This document shows positions 22,306 through 28,743 of a stretch of 28,743 nucleotides of DNA, one piece after another. The notes beneath the pieces are model-generated. The model made no database searches. It was given only the letters and a program-made list of their open reading frames with translations, and was not told where the DNA came from. This DNA is from a virus, in IMG/VR virus record IMGVR_UViG_3300042430_001698, positions 1 to 28,743 of that record. One strand, given 5' to 3'. Made by a program: the position numbers and the translations under genes. How positions within the stretch are numbered: the first letter of the stretch is position 1; every line of letters begins with the position of its first letter.

Positions 22306-22493
22306 AAGGTGAATAGAAAAGATTTTTCAATTGAAACACGGGAAAATTCGCCAGCTTTTTCAAGCCATTCTTTATAGATTTTTTCAGCTTTATCTTTAGA
22401 AAGATATACAGCGTTAATTGGAGTTGAATTATGATAGTTACCGATGAAAGAAACTACCCAAACAAATTCGGGCAATGATTGATTGTTTTCCAT
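22302..22493 (-). CDS. Small early protein of the SKxxA-YKxW family
   Basis: A 63-residue protein. FVWVVSFIGNYHNST is a strand region, then VYLSKDKAEKIYKEWLEKA is a helix, then a strand, closely matching the layout of the gene product at 12587-12751. Start context CAACTATGGAAAAC. Coupled to the next gene by ATGA. These small alpha/beta proteins are common orphans of phage early regions; function unknown. Confidence 0.6.
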   Translation of the reverse strand: MENNQSLPEFVWVVSFIGNYHNSTPINAVYLSKDKAEKIYKEWLEKAGEFSRVSIEKSFLFTL

Positions 22494-22503
22494 AGTTGTA
22501 TTT

Positions 22504-22797
22504 TTAAATTGAAGTAATAGGGTTTTTTTTGCTGTATTCCATCCCGATTGTATTTTTAATCAGGTGTTGGTGCTTATTTATGTAAGCCAAAATTAAGTTT
22601 AAATCCTCAAGATTGTAACTGCTGTCAAGTTCATATTCTATATCCTCAACTTCAACCCCCCAATCCTTTTGCATGGCATTAATATCGCCATAAGAATAGT
22701 AGAATGAACCATCATTCCATTGGCACTCGGCATGGCAAACAAACGAGTACAATCGGTTATCTTGCCAAAATGTGTAATCAATTTTAAAGGTTTCCAT
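22504..22797 (-). CDS. Small early protein, function unknown
   Basis: A 97-residue acidic protein with Tyr/Trp-rich strands (FKIDYTFWQDNRLYSFV) and a helix near the C-terminus (LEDLNLILAYINKHQHLI). No membrane segment or catalytic motif. Start context AATAACTATGGAAAC, the same as several neighbours. It is separated from the next gene by ten bases. Confidence 0.58.
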   Translation of the reverse strand: METFKIDYTFWQDNRLYSFVCHAECQWNDGSFYYSYGDINAMQKDWGVEVEDIEYELDSSYNLEDLNLILAYINKHQHLIKNTIGMEYSKKNPITSI

Positions 22798-22802
22798 AGT
22801 TA

Positions 22803-22934
22803 TTAATTTAAGATGTGAAGTAAAAATCTAGTTAACTGCATAGTTCCAAATACCATTAACAAAATGGATATTGGGAATAGTAACACAATGCTAAGTGCAT
22901 CTAGTGTGTCTTTTTGTTGTGGAGTAAGTTGCAT
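22803..22934 (-). CDS. 43-residue single-pass membrane protein
   Basis: Open frame MQLTPQQKDTLDALSIVLL to FLLHILN, 43 residues. Residues about 14-32 form one hydrophobic segment. It starts at ATG 22934 in the AATAACTATG context shared with neighbours. It is the first gene downstream of the operator-controlled promoter at 22958-22987 and ends five bases before the next start. A small membrane protein expressed first from the main leftward promoter may act on the host, for example in superinfection exclusion, but this is only a suggestion. Confidence 0.6.
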   Translation of the reverse strand: MQLTPQQKDTLDALSIVLLFPISILLMVFGTMQLTRFLLHILN

Positions 22935-22957
22935 AGTTATTGGGGTTAAATGTTATG

Positions 22958-22987
22958 CAAATATAATACTTAAGTATTAGAATGCAA
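22958..22987 (-). promoter_or_regulatory. Main leftward early promoter with palindromic operator
   Basis: On the minus strand: TTG (22987-22985), 19 bases, TATATTTG (22965-22958), an almost ideal Bacteroidota promoter. The spacer contains the perfect 14-bp palindrome AATACTTAAGTATT (22965-22978), which touches the first base of the -7 element and overlaps the stop codon of the repressor-like gene. A dimer bound here would block polymerase. Confidence 0.78.
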
Positions 22988-23213
22988 TACTTTCTTTACT
23001 TTTTTTTAAAAATTTTTTTTGTCGGCTGGCTATGTCTTCCAATGCGGCCAATACTTCCCAATTCTGCAACCCAGCGTTCATGACGTTGTGAAGCCGTTGA
23101 TAGGAAATTTCAGGATAAATAGCACGGACAGCACTACCGTACCTATACGGCAAATGCTTTTTGGCTTCGGCAAGCCTTTTGGTAAATGTTTCTTTGTCTT
23201 TTATCATTGGCAT
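22977..23213 (-). CDS. Cro/XRE-like helix-turn-helix protein, candidate repressor
   Basis: 78 residues from MPMIKDKETF (ATG 23213; 23207 also possible). A longer start at 23240 is excluded if the promoter at 23227-23234 is correct. AVRAIYPEISYQRLHNVMN, then NWEVLAALEDIA (about residues 31-61), fits an XRE-type helix-turn-helix as used by small Bacteroidota phage regulators. The tail is strongly basic. It is the first gene of the leftward region, sits between two promoters that share an operator, and would be autoregulated. Repressor or Cro role is inferred. Confidence 0.62.
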   Translation of the reverse strand: MPMIKDKETFTKRLAEAKKHLPYRYGSAVRAIYPEISYQRLHNVMNAGLQNWEVLAALEDIASRQKKFLKKSKESIAF

Positions 23214-23226
23214 ATCTTTAAGACTG

Positions 23227-23257
23227 CAAAAATAACACATAAGTATTAATTAAGCAA
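23227..23257 (-). promoter_or_regulatory. Promoter of the repressor-like gene, with operator variant
   Basis: On the minus strand: TTG (23257-23255), 20 bases, TATTTTTG (23234-23227). The 14 bases at 23247-23234 read AATACTTATGTGTT, a two-mismatch version of the palindrome at 22965-22978, placed identically with respect to the -7 element. A half-perfect operator would give weaker, self-limiting repression. Confidence 0.7.
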
Positions 23258-23267
23258 AATAAAGCAC

Positions 23268-23300
23268 TTGTTTTTTAGATTGGTTTTCTTTATACCTTTG
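23268..23300 (+). promoter_or_regulatory. Rightward promoter for the terminase genes
   Basis: TTG (23268-23270), 22 bases, TACCTTTG (23293-23300). Transcription would start near 23304, about 20 bases before the small terminase gene. It diverges from the repressor promoter; the region 23214-23324 holds these two promoters and no gene. Confidence 0.65.
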
Positions 23301-23324
23301 TAAAATTATAATAAGAATAGAAAA

Positions 23325-23702
23325 TTGGGCAATAAATCTACAAACCTAGAAGTACAAACACGTGTTAATCAACTCGTTTCGCTTATGGTGCGTGGAATTA
23401 CCAAGCGTTCTGATATTCTTGAATATGTAAATAAATGGAAATGGCCAGTTGAAACTATAACTGTTGATAATGTTTATATAAAACGAGCAAGGGAAGAATT
23501 TGCCGAAATAAGCAAGTATGAAGCTAAGTTTGAACTAGGCTTGTCATTAACAAGGCTTAATGACCTTTATTACCAAGCGTTAGACCAACAAGACTTTAAA
23601 ACGGCACTGGCAGTGCAAAAAGAGATTAACGACCTTGTAGGCATAAAAGCAGCCGCTAAACAAGAGGTAGAAATAAAAGGTAAGCCCGAATGGCTGAAGT
23701 AA
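23325..23702 (+). CDS. Terminase small subunit
   Basis: 125 residues from a TTG start at 23325. There is a stop at 23301 in this frame and no ATG before codon 22, so TTG, or else ATG 23388, must be used. An N-terminal helix-turn-helix-like part (TRVNQLVSLMVRGITKRSDI) would bind the packaging site. The C-terminal helices and the ending EVEIKGKPEWLK fit small terminases. It overlaps the large subunit gene by 13 bases. Small terminases vary widely in sequence, so this call leans on position. Confidence 0.68.
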   Translation: MGNKSTNLEVQTRVNQLVSLMVRGITKRSDILEYVNKWKWPVETITVDNVYIKRAREEFAEISKYEAKFELGLSLTRLNDLYYQALDQQDFKTALAVQKEINDLVGIKAAAKQEVEIKGKPEWLK

Positions 23703-24895
23703 ATAACCCAAATTTCAATTTTCTTATAAACGAACTGCCTAATGTACGCATAGCAGCTTTGCAAGGAAGTACTCGTTCGGGTAAGACTTTTAGCACGCTA
23801 CAATACCTAATAAGGCTAGCTAATCACCATTCAGGCATGCACATAAGTATTTGCCGTGCTACGTTTCCTGCACTTAAACAAACGGTCCTTAAAGACTTTA
23901 TAGAGATACTTGAGGAAATAGGGCAGTACAACGAAAGCAATCACAACAAGACCGACCAGGTTTATAACCTAAACGGCAATACCTTTGATTTTTTTAGCTT
24001 GGATGACCACAAAAAGGTTATGGGTAGGAAGCGTGACATCCTTTACCTAAACGAAGCCTTAGAGTGTGATTATAACGTATTTAGGCAGCTGGCATTGCGT
24101 ACCACAGGAAAGATAATACTAGACTTCAACCCACATGAAGCCGAGCATTGGGTGTATGACCAAGTGCAAACACGTAGCGACTGCAAGACACTAATAAGCA
24201 CTTACAAAGACAATCCGCACCTTTCACAAACGCAAATAGACGAAATCGAATTACTCAAAGATACCGACCCCGACTATTGGAAGGTATTTGGCGAGGGTGT
24301 GCGGTCAAGTGGTGGCCAATCGGTTATTTATAAGAACTGGGAAATAGTCAAAGAATGCCCATTCCAAACCGATAAAGTTTACTACGGCCTAGACTTTGGG
24401 TATGCTGTGAGTAAAACGGCTATGGTGGAAGGTAGGTTTAGTGGCAATAAAGTGTACATCACGGAAAAGTTATACAAAAACAGCTATACAACTGGGGATT
24501 TATTGGTATCCCTTCCCGAAATAGTACAAGATTATAGGCACATCGAAGCGGATTCCGCACGGCCTGAAAGCATAGAAGAGATTAGCAGAGCCAAGTTTAA
24601 CATACATCCTTGTCACAAGTTTGCAGGTTCGGTAGCCGCTGGCATTGACCTAGTTAAAAGATACCAATTATTAATTGACGAAAATTCAATAAATTTGCAA
24701 CGTGAACTACGTTATTACAAATCGGTTGTGGATAAAAACGGTAAGGTGACAGACGAGCCGTTAAAAATAATGGACGACCTTATGGATGCCATGCGTTACA
24801 TGATAGAAGGCTACCACCGATTAAATGTAGTATCGCCCGTGAAAACTTATGCTAAAATGGCGCAAAGAAAACCAGTCTTTAAAGACTTTAAGTAA
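23690..24895 (+). CDS. Terminase large subunit, PBSX/Terminase_3 type
   Basis: A 401-residue packaging motor. The ATPase domain has Walker A GSTRSGKT (26-33) and Walker B DILYLNEA (116-123) with the catalytic Glu; KIILDFNPHE (141-150) fits the coupling motif. The C-terminal RNase H-like nuclease has YYGLDFGYA with D235, EADSARPES with D288 and MDDLMDAMRYM with D362-D366. It pumps DNA into the head through the portal and cuts concatemers. It begins within the small-subunit gene and ends in a one-base TAATG overlap with the next gene. Confidence 0.92.
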   Translation: MAEVNNPNFNFLINELPNVRIAALQGSTRSGKTFSTLQYLIRLANHHSGMHISICRATFPALKQTVLKDFIEILEEIGQYNESNHNKTDQVYNLNGNTFDFFSLDDHKKVMGRKRDILYLNEALECDYNVFRQLALRTTGKIILDFNPHEAEHWVYDQVQTRSDCKTLISTYKDNPHLSQTQIDEIELLKDTDPDYWKVFGEGVRSSGGQSVIYKNWEIVKECPFQTDKVYYGLDFGYAVSKTAMVEGRFSGNKVYITEKLYKNSYTTGDLLVSLPEIVQDYRHIEADSARPESIEEISRAKFNIHPCHKFAGSVAAGIDLVKRYQLLIDENSINLQRELRYYKSVVDKNGKVTDEPLKIMDDLMDAMRYMIEGYHRLNVVSPVKTYAKMAQRKPVFKDFK

Positions 24896-25596
24896 TGGAT
24901 AAAATAAAATTCAAAGACAAACTAATTGAACTACCCGAAAGCTATGAAGAGGTTAGCTTTGAAAAGTTCATGGCCTTAGCCGATTGCGAGGGAGTTAATT
25001 TAAAAGCCGTGTCAATCCTCACAGGAATAAGCGAAGAGGAGTGGTCAAGTAGCAATGACGTGGCGGCCTACTACTATTGCTTTAATAGCCTAAGCACCTG
25101 GATAGGCAAAGGCATATCCGAGATGACAGATAGAGAGGTAAAGAAACTGAAATACCTATCTAAAAATATAGAACTAACCGACATAGGCGAGCAGAGTGTA
25201 GCGCAGTATGAAGACTTAAAAATATTAGCGGCCAAATATCAAACGCATTACGAAAGCGACCCAATAGAAGCGATGAAAGATTATTACCCTTTGTTTGTCG
25301 CGATCTACCTACAGCCAAAAACACAAAATGAGAAATACGATTACAGCAAGGCAAAGGAACTAACCAAGTTTGTAAATGAATTGCCAGCACCAACCGTTAT
25401 CGGAATTACCAATTTTTTTTTCACGAAATTAGTCGCATCGAGCTTTGGCATAAGAACCAGTGTCCCGAGTTCGAGTTCATGGTGGAAGAGTTGGACGCTG
25501 GGATTAAACAACTATACGAAGCGTTTGGCTTTTCAGCGACACTTGACAGCTTGGCAGGTGGCGATTTCGAGAAAGAAGACTATATTAAAGGCTTAA
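24895..25596 (+). CDS. Unknown late protein, zero-frame product upstream of a probable -1 frameshift
   Basis: 233 residues in the zero frame. Up to residue about 176 (ITNFFF) it looks like an ordinary soluble protein, with ELPESYEEVSFEKFMALADC near the N-terminus. After the T-run at 25413-25421 the zero frame becomes Ser/Trp-rich and unusual. In the -1 frame a natural-looking acidic/helical continuation follows. Tail assembly chaperones of long-tailed phages are made as short and frameshifted forms, so a G/GT-like role is attractive, but the position after the terminase is atypical. If the T-run is a miscall the real gene is simply 24895-25685, about 263 residues. Confidence 0.55.
   Translation: MDKIKFKDKLIELPESYEEVSFEKFMALADCEGVNLKAVSILTGISEEEWSSSNDVAAYYYCFNSLSTWIGKGISEMTDREVKKLKYLSKNIELTDIGEQSVAQYEDLKILAAKYQTHYESDPIEAMKDYYPLFVAIYLQPKTQNEKYDYSKAKELTKFVNELPAPTVIGITNFFFTKLVASSFGIRTSVPSSSSWWKSWTLGLNNYTKRLAFQRHLTAWQVAISRKKTILKA
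25416..25422 (+). other. Candidate -1 frameshift site T TTT TTC
   Basis: The heptamer TTTTTTC, in the zero frame as T TTT TTC, sits inside nine T (25413-25421). It matches the X XXY YYZ rule for -1 slippage. A shift gives NFFFHEISRIELWHKN and stays open to 25685. Confidence 0.5.
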
Positions 25597-25685
25597 GTGT
25601 TTATAGGGTTTATGGAAAGATACAATACAACGCACACGTTAATAACTACAAAAAAAGGTTACACGAATTAATGCAAAGCAAATGA
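25422..25685 (+). CDS. -1 frame extension of the 24895 gene
   Basis: Reading from CAC 25422 in the -1 frame gives 87 residues (HEISRIELWHKNQCPEFEF, then a helix FMVEELDAGIKQLYEAFGF, ending LHELMQSK). This is well-formed protein sequence and overlaps the next gene by ATGA at 25682, the normal coupling in this operon, whereas the zero frame ends 85 bases earlier. An independent start at ATG 25479 (68 residues) is possible but would discard the sensible upstream part. Confidence 0.6.
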   Translation, partial: HEISRIELWHKNQCPEFEFMVEELDAGIKQLYEAFGFSATLDSLAGGDFEKEDYIKGLSVYRVYGKIQYNAHVNNYKKRLHELMQSK

Positions 25686-26116
25686 GTTACCTATACGTTA
25701 AAAATATAATCCAACAAACTTTTGAAGGTTTGGAATACGATGTGATGTTTGGTAGTGGCCGTGAAGCCGACTTCAATCAAATGAAAAATCGCAAATATCC
25801 TTTGGCATGGCTCGACCCTATGGTAAGGAATGCGGCCAATCCGAATACATTTGACAATTCCGAAACATGGGAAATATCTATTGTGATTTTAGTCAAAGCG
25901 GATAAAAACGACACAGCAAGCGAGCAGAATGATTTGGTAGATTTCAGCCACCAAATAGCGGACGATTTCAGGGCGGCCTTAGACTTAGTCGAAGGAGTCG
26001 AGTTTGTGAACAAGCCTAAACTAAATCCTTTGCTTAGGCATACCTTTGGAACTGACCATACGAGCGGATGTATTCTTACCTTTACCTTGGCAGCTTACGA
26101 TACCTATACTTGCTAG
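25682..26116 (+). CDS. Probable head-tail or tail completion protein
   Basis: A 144-residue soluble protein with an N-terminal YLYVKNIIQQTFEG helix and alternating strands such as TWEISIVILVKAD, with the ending CILTFTLAAYDTYTC. Size, strand pattern and position before an HK97 gp10-like gene fit tail terminator/completion proteins, which cap the tail tube. No diagnostic motif. It starts by an ATGA overlap and ends by a TAGTG overlap. Confidence 0.45.
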   Translation: MSYLYVKNIIQQTFEGLEYDVMFGSGREADFNQMKNRKYPLAWLDPMVRNAANPNTFDNSETWEISIVILVKADKNDTASEQNDLVDFSHQIADDFRAALDLVEGVEFVNKPKLNPLLRHTFGTDHTSGCILTFTLAAYDTYTC

Positions 26117-26595
26117 TGGCGGGACTTGCTGACATATTGCAGGAGAAGTTAGGCGGTGCTATGGAAGCGATTAAACGCAACATGGATTCGAGTGATTTTA
26201 ATGCTACAAACAAAACAAAAGACAGTTTAGCGTTTGAAGTAACTGAGGATGTTGGAAGCCTTACGGGTATCATCTTTGGCAACGCTTCCTTACAATGGGC
26301 TGAGACTGGAAGGCCACCCCGTACAAGTACAACTGACAGCGGCCTAAGCGATAAGATACTTGTTTGGATGCAGGCTCGCAATGTAGGTTCTAATTTGACA
26401 GAGAAGGGGCAAAAGAACTTAGCTAGGTTTATTACACTAAAAATAAATACGTTAGGCACTAAGCTATTCAGAGAGGGCAAAACAAGGGATGTTTATACAA
26501 GCATACTTGAGCAAACCAAATCCGATCTTGAAAAAGAAATAGCGTTGTTTATGGAACAAAGCATAATTACTACATTTACCAAAACATTTCAATAA
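26116..26595 (+). CDS. HK97 gp10-like head-tail joining or tail protein
   Basis: 160 residues from GTG 26116, chosen because TAGTG joins it to the previous stop. A longer reading from 26068 would overlap 49 bases and begin with an unlikely Tyr/Leu-rich stretch. WAETGRPPRTS (around residues 58-68) resembles the conserved loop of gp10-type completion proteins, which contain a G-R/T-P-P-like turn between strand and helix. Most of the rest is helical. Ends in a TAATG overlap with the next gene. Moderate confidence. Confidence 0.5.
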   Translation: MAGLADILQEKLGGAMEAIKRNMDSSDFNATNKTKDSLAFEVTEDVGSLTGIIFGNASLQWAETGRPPRTSTTDSGLSDKILVWMQARNVGSNLTEKGQKNLARFITLKINTLGTKLFREGKTRDVYTSILEQTKSDLEKEIALFMEQSIITTFTKTFQ

Positions 26596-28743
26596 TGGCA
26601 CTAACAGTTATACAGCGACCCGATGCTAATTTATACGTAAACGACCCACCTGAATACCAAGAGCAACCGTACTATTATTCTAGGTGGTCGGCTGCTTTTT
26701 TGCCGTTGGTGTACAAAATAAGCAATACTAAATTCCCAACAAATGAAGAGGATGGTGTAGACGCATATACTACCGTTACGAATAGGCAAGGCTATGCACG
26801 TTTTAATTTAGTAGTCACTTATGAAACCTATGTAGTTGGGGAAAAACTAACGGTAAGCGGTTCGGTTTATAATGGTGTTTATGAAATTAGAGAGGTAGGT
26901 ACTAACTATGTGACCTTAGATGTAGCATTTACAGTAACCGACACTGGCACGGTAGTAAAGTATTACGAAAACTATTCGACATTAATTAAGCTTTACGCTG
27001 GTGTTCCTGAAGGTCATCCTTTGTATGCTACCGACCCAATGACGTATATCGGTACATACAGCATCGCACCAAACCTGCAAAACGTAGCTATCATTGATAT
27101 TGCGGATTTAGTAAAGCAAAAGATAAGCCAAAATAACGATATAAGCGGAACTGGTAGGCCAAACGATTTAAACGCTTGGACTAGCTTTTATATCGATTTT
27201 GCAGAAACTTATGACGTTTATGAAAATAGGATTCCTAGTACGTTTATATCAAGTTATACGGTAGACAATTTGCAAGGCATTACACCAATTAGCATAACCA
27301 ACCCCGATTTTACTAGCAATCTAAACGGTTGGAGTCAAATAAAAGGCGTTGGAAATAACAACTGGATATGGGATAGCGGTTCGGCTAAATACCCAAGTAC
27401 AGCTGTTGAAAGCTATAGCAAAAATTTATATCAAGAAATTAACCTGAAAAAATCAGTACCTTATAAATTGATATTAAACTACGAAATTGATAATGTACCC
27501 GATGCTGGTGGTGCTATTAATATTTTTGCTTCCAATTCATTAAACCCAAAAAGAGCAGATGCTATTTATTCAAAACAACAAAACGTAACGGATTTATCTG
27601 AAACAAAAACTATTTATTTTACCCTAAGTGCAGATATAAAATACATAATAATACAAGCGTGGACTTCAAATAAAAATGTAGTAGTCAAAGTTCATTCAAT
27701 CGATATTGAAGAGGTAGGTTTAAATTACGATGTAGCCTATATTTTTGCGTCTAACAGCACACGTCAATTCTACGACACTATAACTAAGAAGCGCAGCATT
27801 TACGGTGGTAATATGGCTGAGTACGTGATGAACTACAATGAGCAAGGCATATTAGGTAAGTTTCTTACACGCTTTGAAAAGCCTTTGTTATTCCCTAACA
27901 ACTACTTTGACATTTCGGCTATACTTCCACAATCGACACTAGACATTCCTTTTACTGAAGATGGATTGCTTTATCGTGTACGTACATTGGATACAAATGG
28001 TGAAGAAATAACGGTAACAGATACCCAAATTGTAAATAACGGGGATGGTGTTTATAGGCTGCGATTAGATAACAAGATAGCGTCGGGAGTAAAAGGCGAT
28101 GTACAATTAATTCGCACGACTACAACTCCACAAAAAACAGATATGTACATTAAAAGTACTAACGGTGATGTTTATTGGTCAAATGACAATAATTCATTTG
28201 AAGATGACACGATTGCAGATTATGATATTTATGCCGTAGATGTATATGATTATGGCAAAGCAATAATAAGCGCATGGGATACTATAAGCGGTACATATTA
28301 CAGAGCATTTTATAAAATTGATAATGGTCAATTTACATTGATTGATACCGATACAAATGCTACAAATTACTTTTATAAAACTTTAAAGGCATTTGATGAA
28401 AATAATTTTGTTTCTTTAAGTGTAGGAGTAGGATTGACCCCGACAGAAAATCAATTTCTTGGTTATTATAAAAATGGATTTAGAAGGGTAAGTTTGTCGG
28501 GTTATGAAGTTACTTATATAGATGCTGCAAGCATAACAGAAATTTACATCCAAGGCAGGCCAACAACACAACCAGCCGCAGGCATTTTAAAATATAACGG
28601 TAGCAGTATAGAAAACTGGTATCAATTTCCATTTCAATCTAATGTAAATGGTATAAAAACATTAAAAGTCGCATTTGGATATGTGTTTATGGTATTTGAT
28701 AAATCAGATTCAACTACATGGCTTGCCAAAATAAATACATCAA
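26595..28743 (+). CDS. Large structural protein, 3' end outside the window
   Basis: The open frame starts at ATG 26595 (MALTVIQRPDANLY) and runs to the window end, more than 715 residues with no stop. It is beta-rich with high Asn, Thr, Tyr and Asp; no membrane segment or enzyme motif. TNPDFTSNLNGW, about 235 residues in, resembles the start of carbohydrate-binding-module-like folds, a common pattern in tail tip and receptor-binding proteins. The position after the completion genes supports a virion role, for example a tail tip, distal tail or capsid-decorating protein. The exact function is not resolved. Confidence 0.6.
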   Translation, partial: MALTVIQRPDANLYVNDPPEYQEQPYYYSRWSAAFLPLVYKISNTKFPTNEEDGVDAYTTVTNRQGYARFNLVVTYETYVVGEKLTVSGSVYNGVYEIREVGTNYVTLDVAFTVTDTGTVVKYYENYSTLIKLYAGVPEGHPLYATDPMTYIGTYSIAPNLQNVAIIDIADLVKQKISQNNDISGTGRPNDLNAWTSFYIDFAETYDVYENRIPSTFISSYTVDNLQGITPISITNPDFTSNLNGWSQIKGVGNNNWIWDSGSAKYPSTAVESYSKNLYQEINLKKSVPYKLILNYEIDNVPDAGGAINIFASNSLNPKRADAIYSKQQNVTDLSETKTIYFTLSADIKYIIIQAWTSNKNVVVKVHSIDIEEVGLNYDVAYIFASNSTRQFYDTITKKRSIYGGNMAEYVMNYNEQGILGKFLTRFEKPLLFPNNYFDISAILPQSTLDIPFTEDGLLYRVRTLDTNGEEITVTDTQIVNNGDGVYRLRLDNKIASGVKGDVQLIRTTTTPQKTDMYIKSTNGDVYWSNDNNSFEDDTIADYDIYAVDVYDYGKAIISAWDTISGTYYRAFYKIDNGQFTLIDTDTNATNYFYKTLKAFDENNFVSLSVGVGLTPTENQFLGYYKNGFRRVSLSGYEVTYIDAASITEIYIQGRPTTQPAAGILKYNGSSIENWYQFPFQSNVNGIKTLKVAFGYVFMVFDKSDSTTWLAKINTS

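Noticed and set aside
26082-26480. Minus-strand 132-residue open frame opposite the gp10-like gene.
   Set aside because: Antisense shadow; sequence is Ser/Leu/Pro-rich without motifs, and the plus strand carries a coupled gene.
1-28743. The window as a closed circular genome, since the last open frame would continue in frame from the right edge into the left edge.
   Set aside because: It would fuse the large structural protein to the capsid protein at the capsid ATG, which is not plausible. One in three joins would be in frame by chance. The window is better read as a fragment.

Overview
This window reads as part of the genome of a tailed double-stranded DNA phage, or a prophage region, of a Bacteroidota host. 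The host assignment rests on AT-rich sequence, several promoters of the Bacteroidota form (TTG, about 19-22 bp, TAnnTTTG), gene starts without Shine-Dalgarno sequences in A/T-rich contexts, and a primase-helicase with a BT4734-like N-terminal half. No integrase, tRNA, rRNA, CRISPR array or insertion sequence was seen. The last gene runs off the right edge and the first gene starts 26 bases from the left edge, so this is a fragment of a larger genome.

Layout. (1) 27-1607, plus strand: probable major capsid protein and tail tube protein, closed by a strong intrinsic terminator. (2) 1699-6011, plus strand: a separately promoted, tightly overlapping cassette of four or five glycosyltransferase-like proteins, a SAM methyltransferase and a zinc-ribbon protein. 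(3) 5977-12077, plus strand: portal, connector, large fibre-like protein and a lysis set (holin-like membrane protein, M15 peptidase, a second small membrane protein, and a coiled-coil protein with a membrane segment at each end). (4) 23213 down to 12078, minus strand: the early and replication region. It begins with a small probable helix-turn-helix repressor and continues with small orphan proteins, ERF annealing protein, YqaJ-type exonuclease, a cytosine-C5 methyltransferase, a RuvC-like resolvase, a SNF2 helicase fused to an adenine/N4-cytosine methyltransferase, an O-like initiator with internal iterons, and the primase-helicase. (5) 23293-28743, plus strand: small and large terminase, a gene with a probable -1 frameshift, two head-tail/tail completion-type genes and a large partial structural protein.

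How it fits together. ERF plus YqaJ forms a Red-like recombination pair, RuvC-like resolves branched DNA, and the O-like protein plus primase-helicase starts replication on host polymerase (no phage DNA polymerase is visible here). Two methyltransferases could protect the DNA against restriction. Late plus-strand genes package DNA, build the virion and lyse the cell. The glycosyltransferase cassette could decorate virion or host-surface glycans.

The most notable non-coding signal is a pair of about 105-110 nt elements on the minus strand (15508-15612 and 17811-17919). Each starts at a TATATTTG promoter and sits just ahead of a replication or modification gene. They share the same order of hairpins and ends in a stem plus U-run, and in each the loops of two separate hairpins are perfectly complementary although the loop sequences differ between copies. 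This looks like a covarying kissing-loop RNA that I do not recognise. Other leads are a shared operator-promoter module on three leftward promoters, and two 9-base homopolymers that coincide with -1 slippery heptamers and open plausible alternative C-termini.
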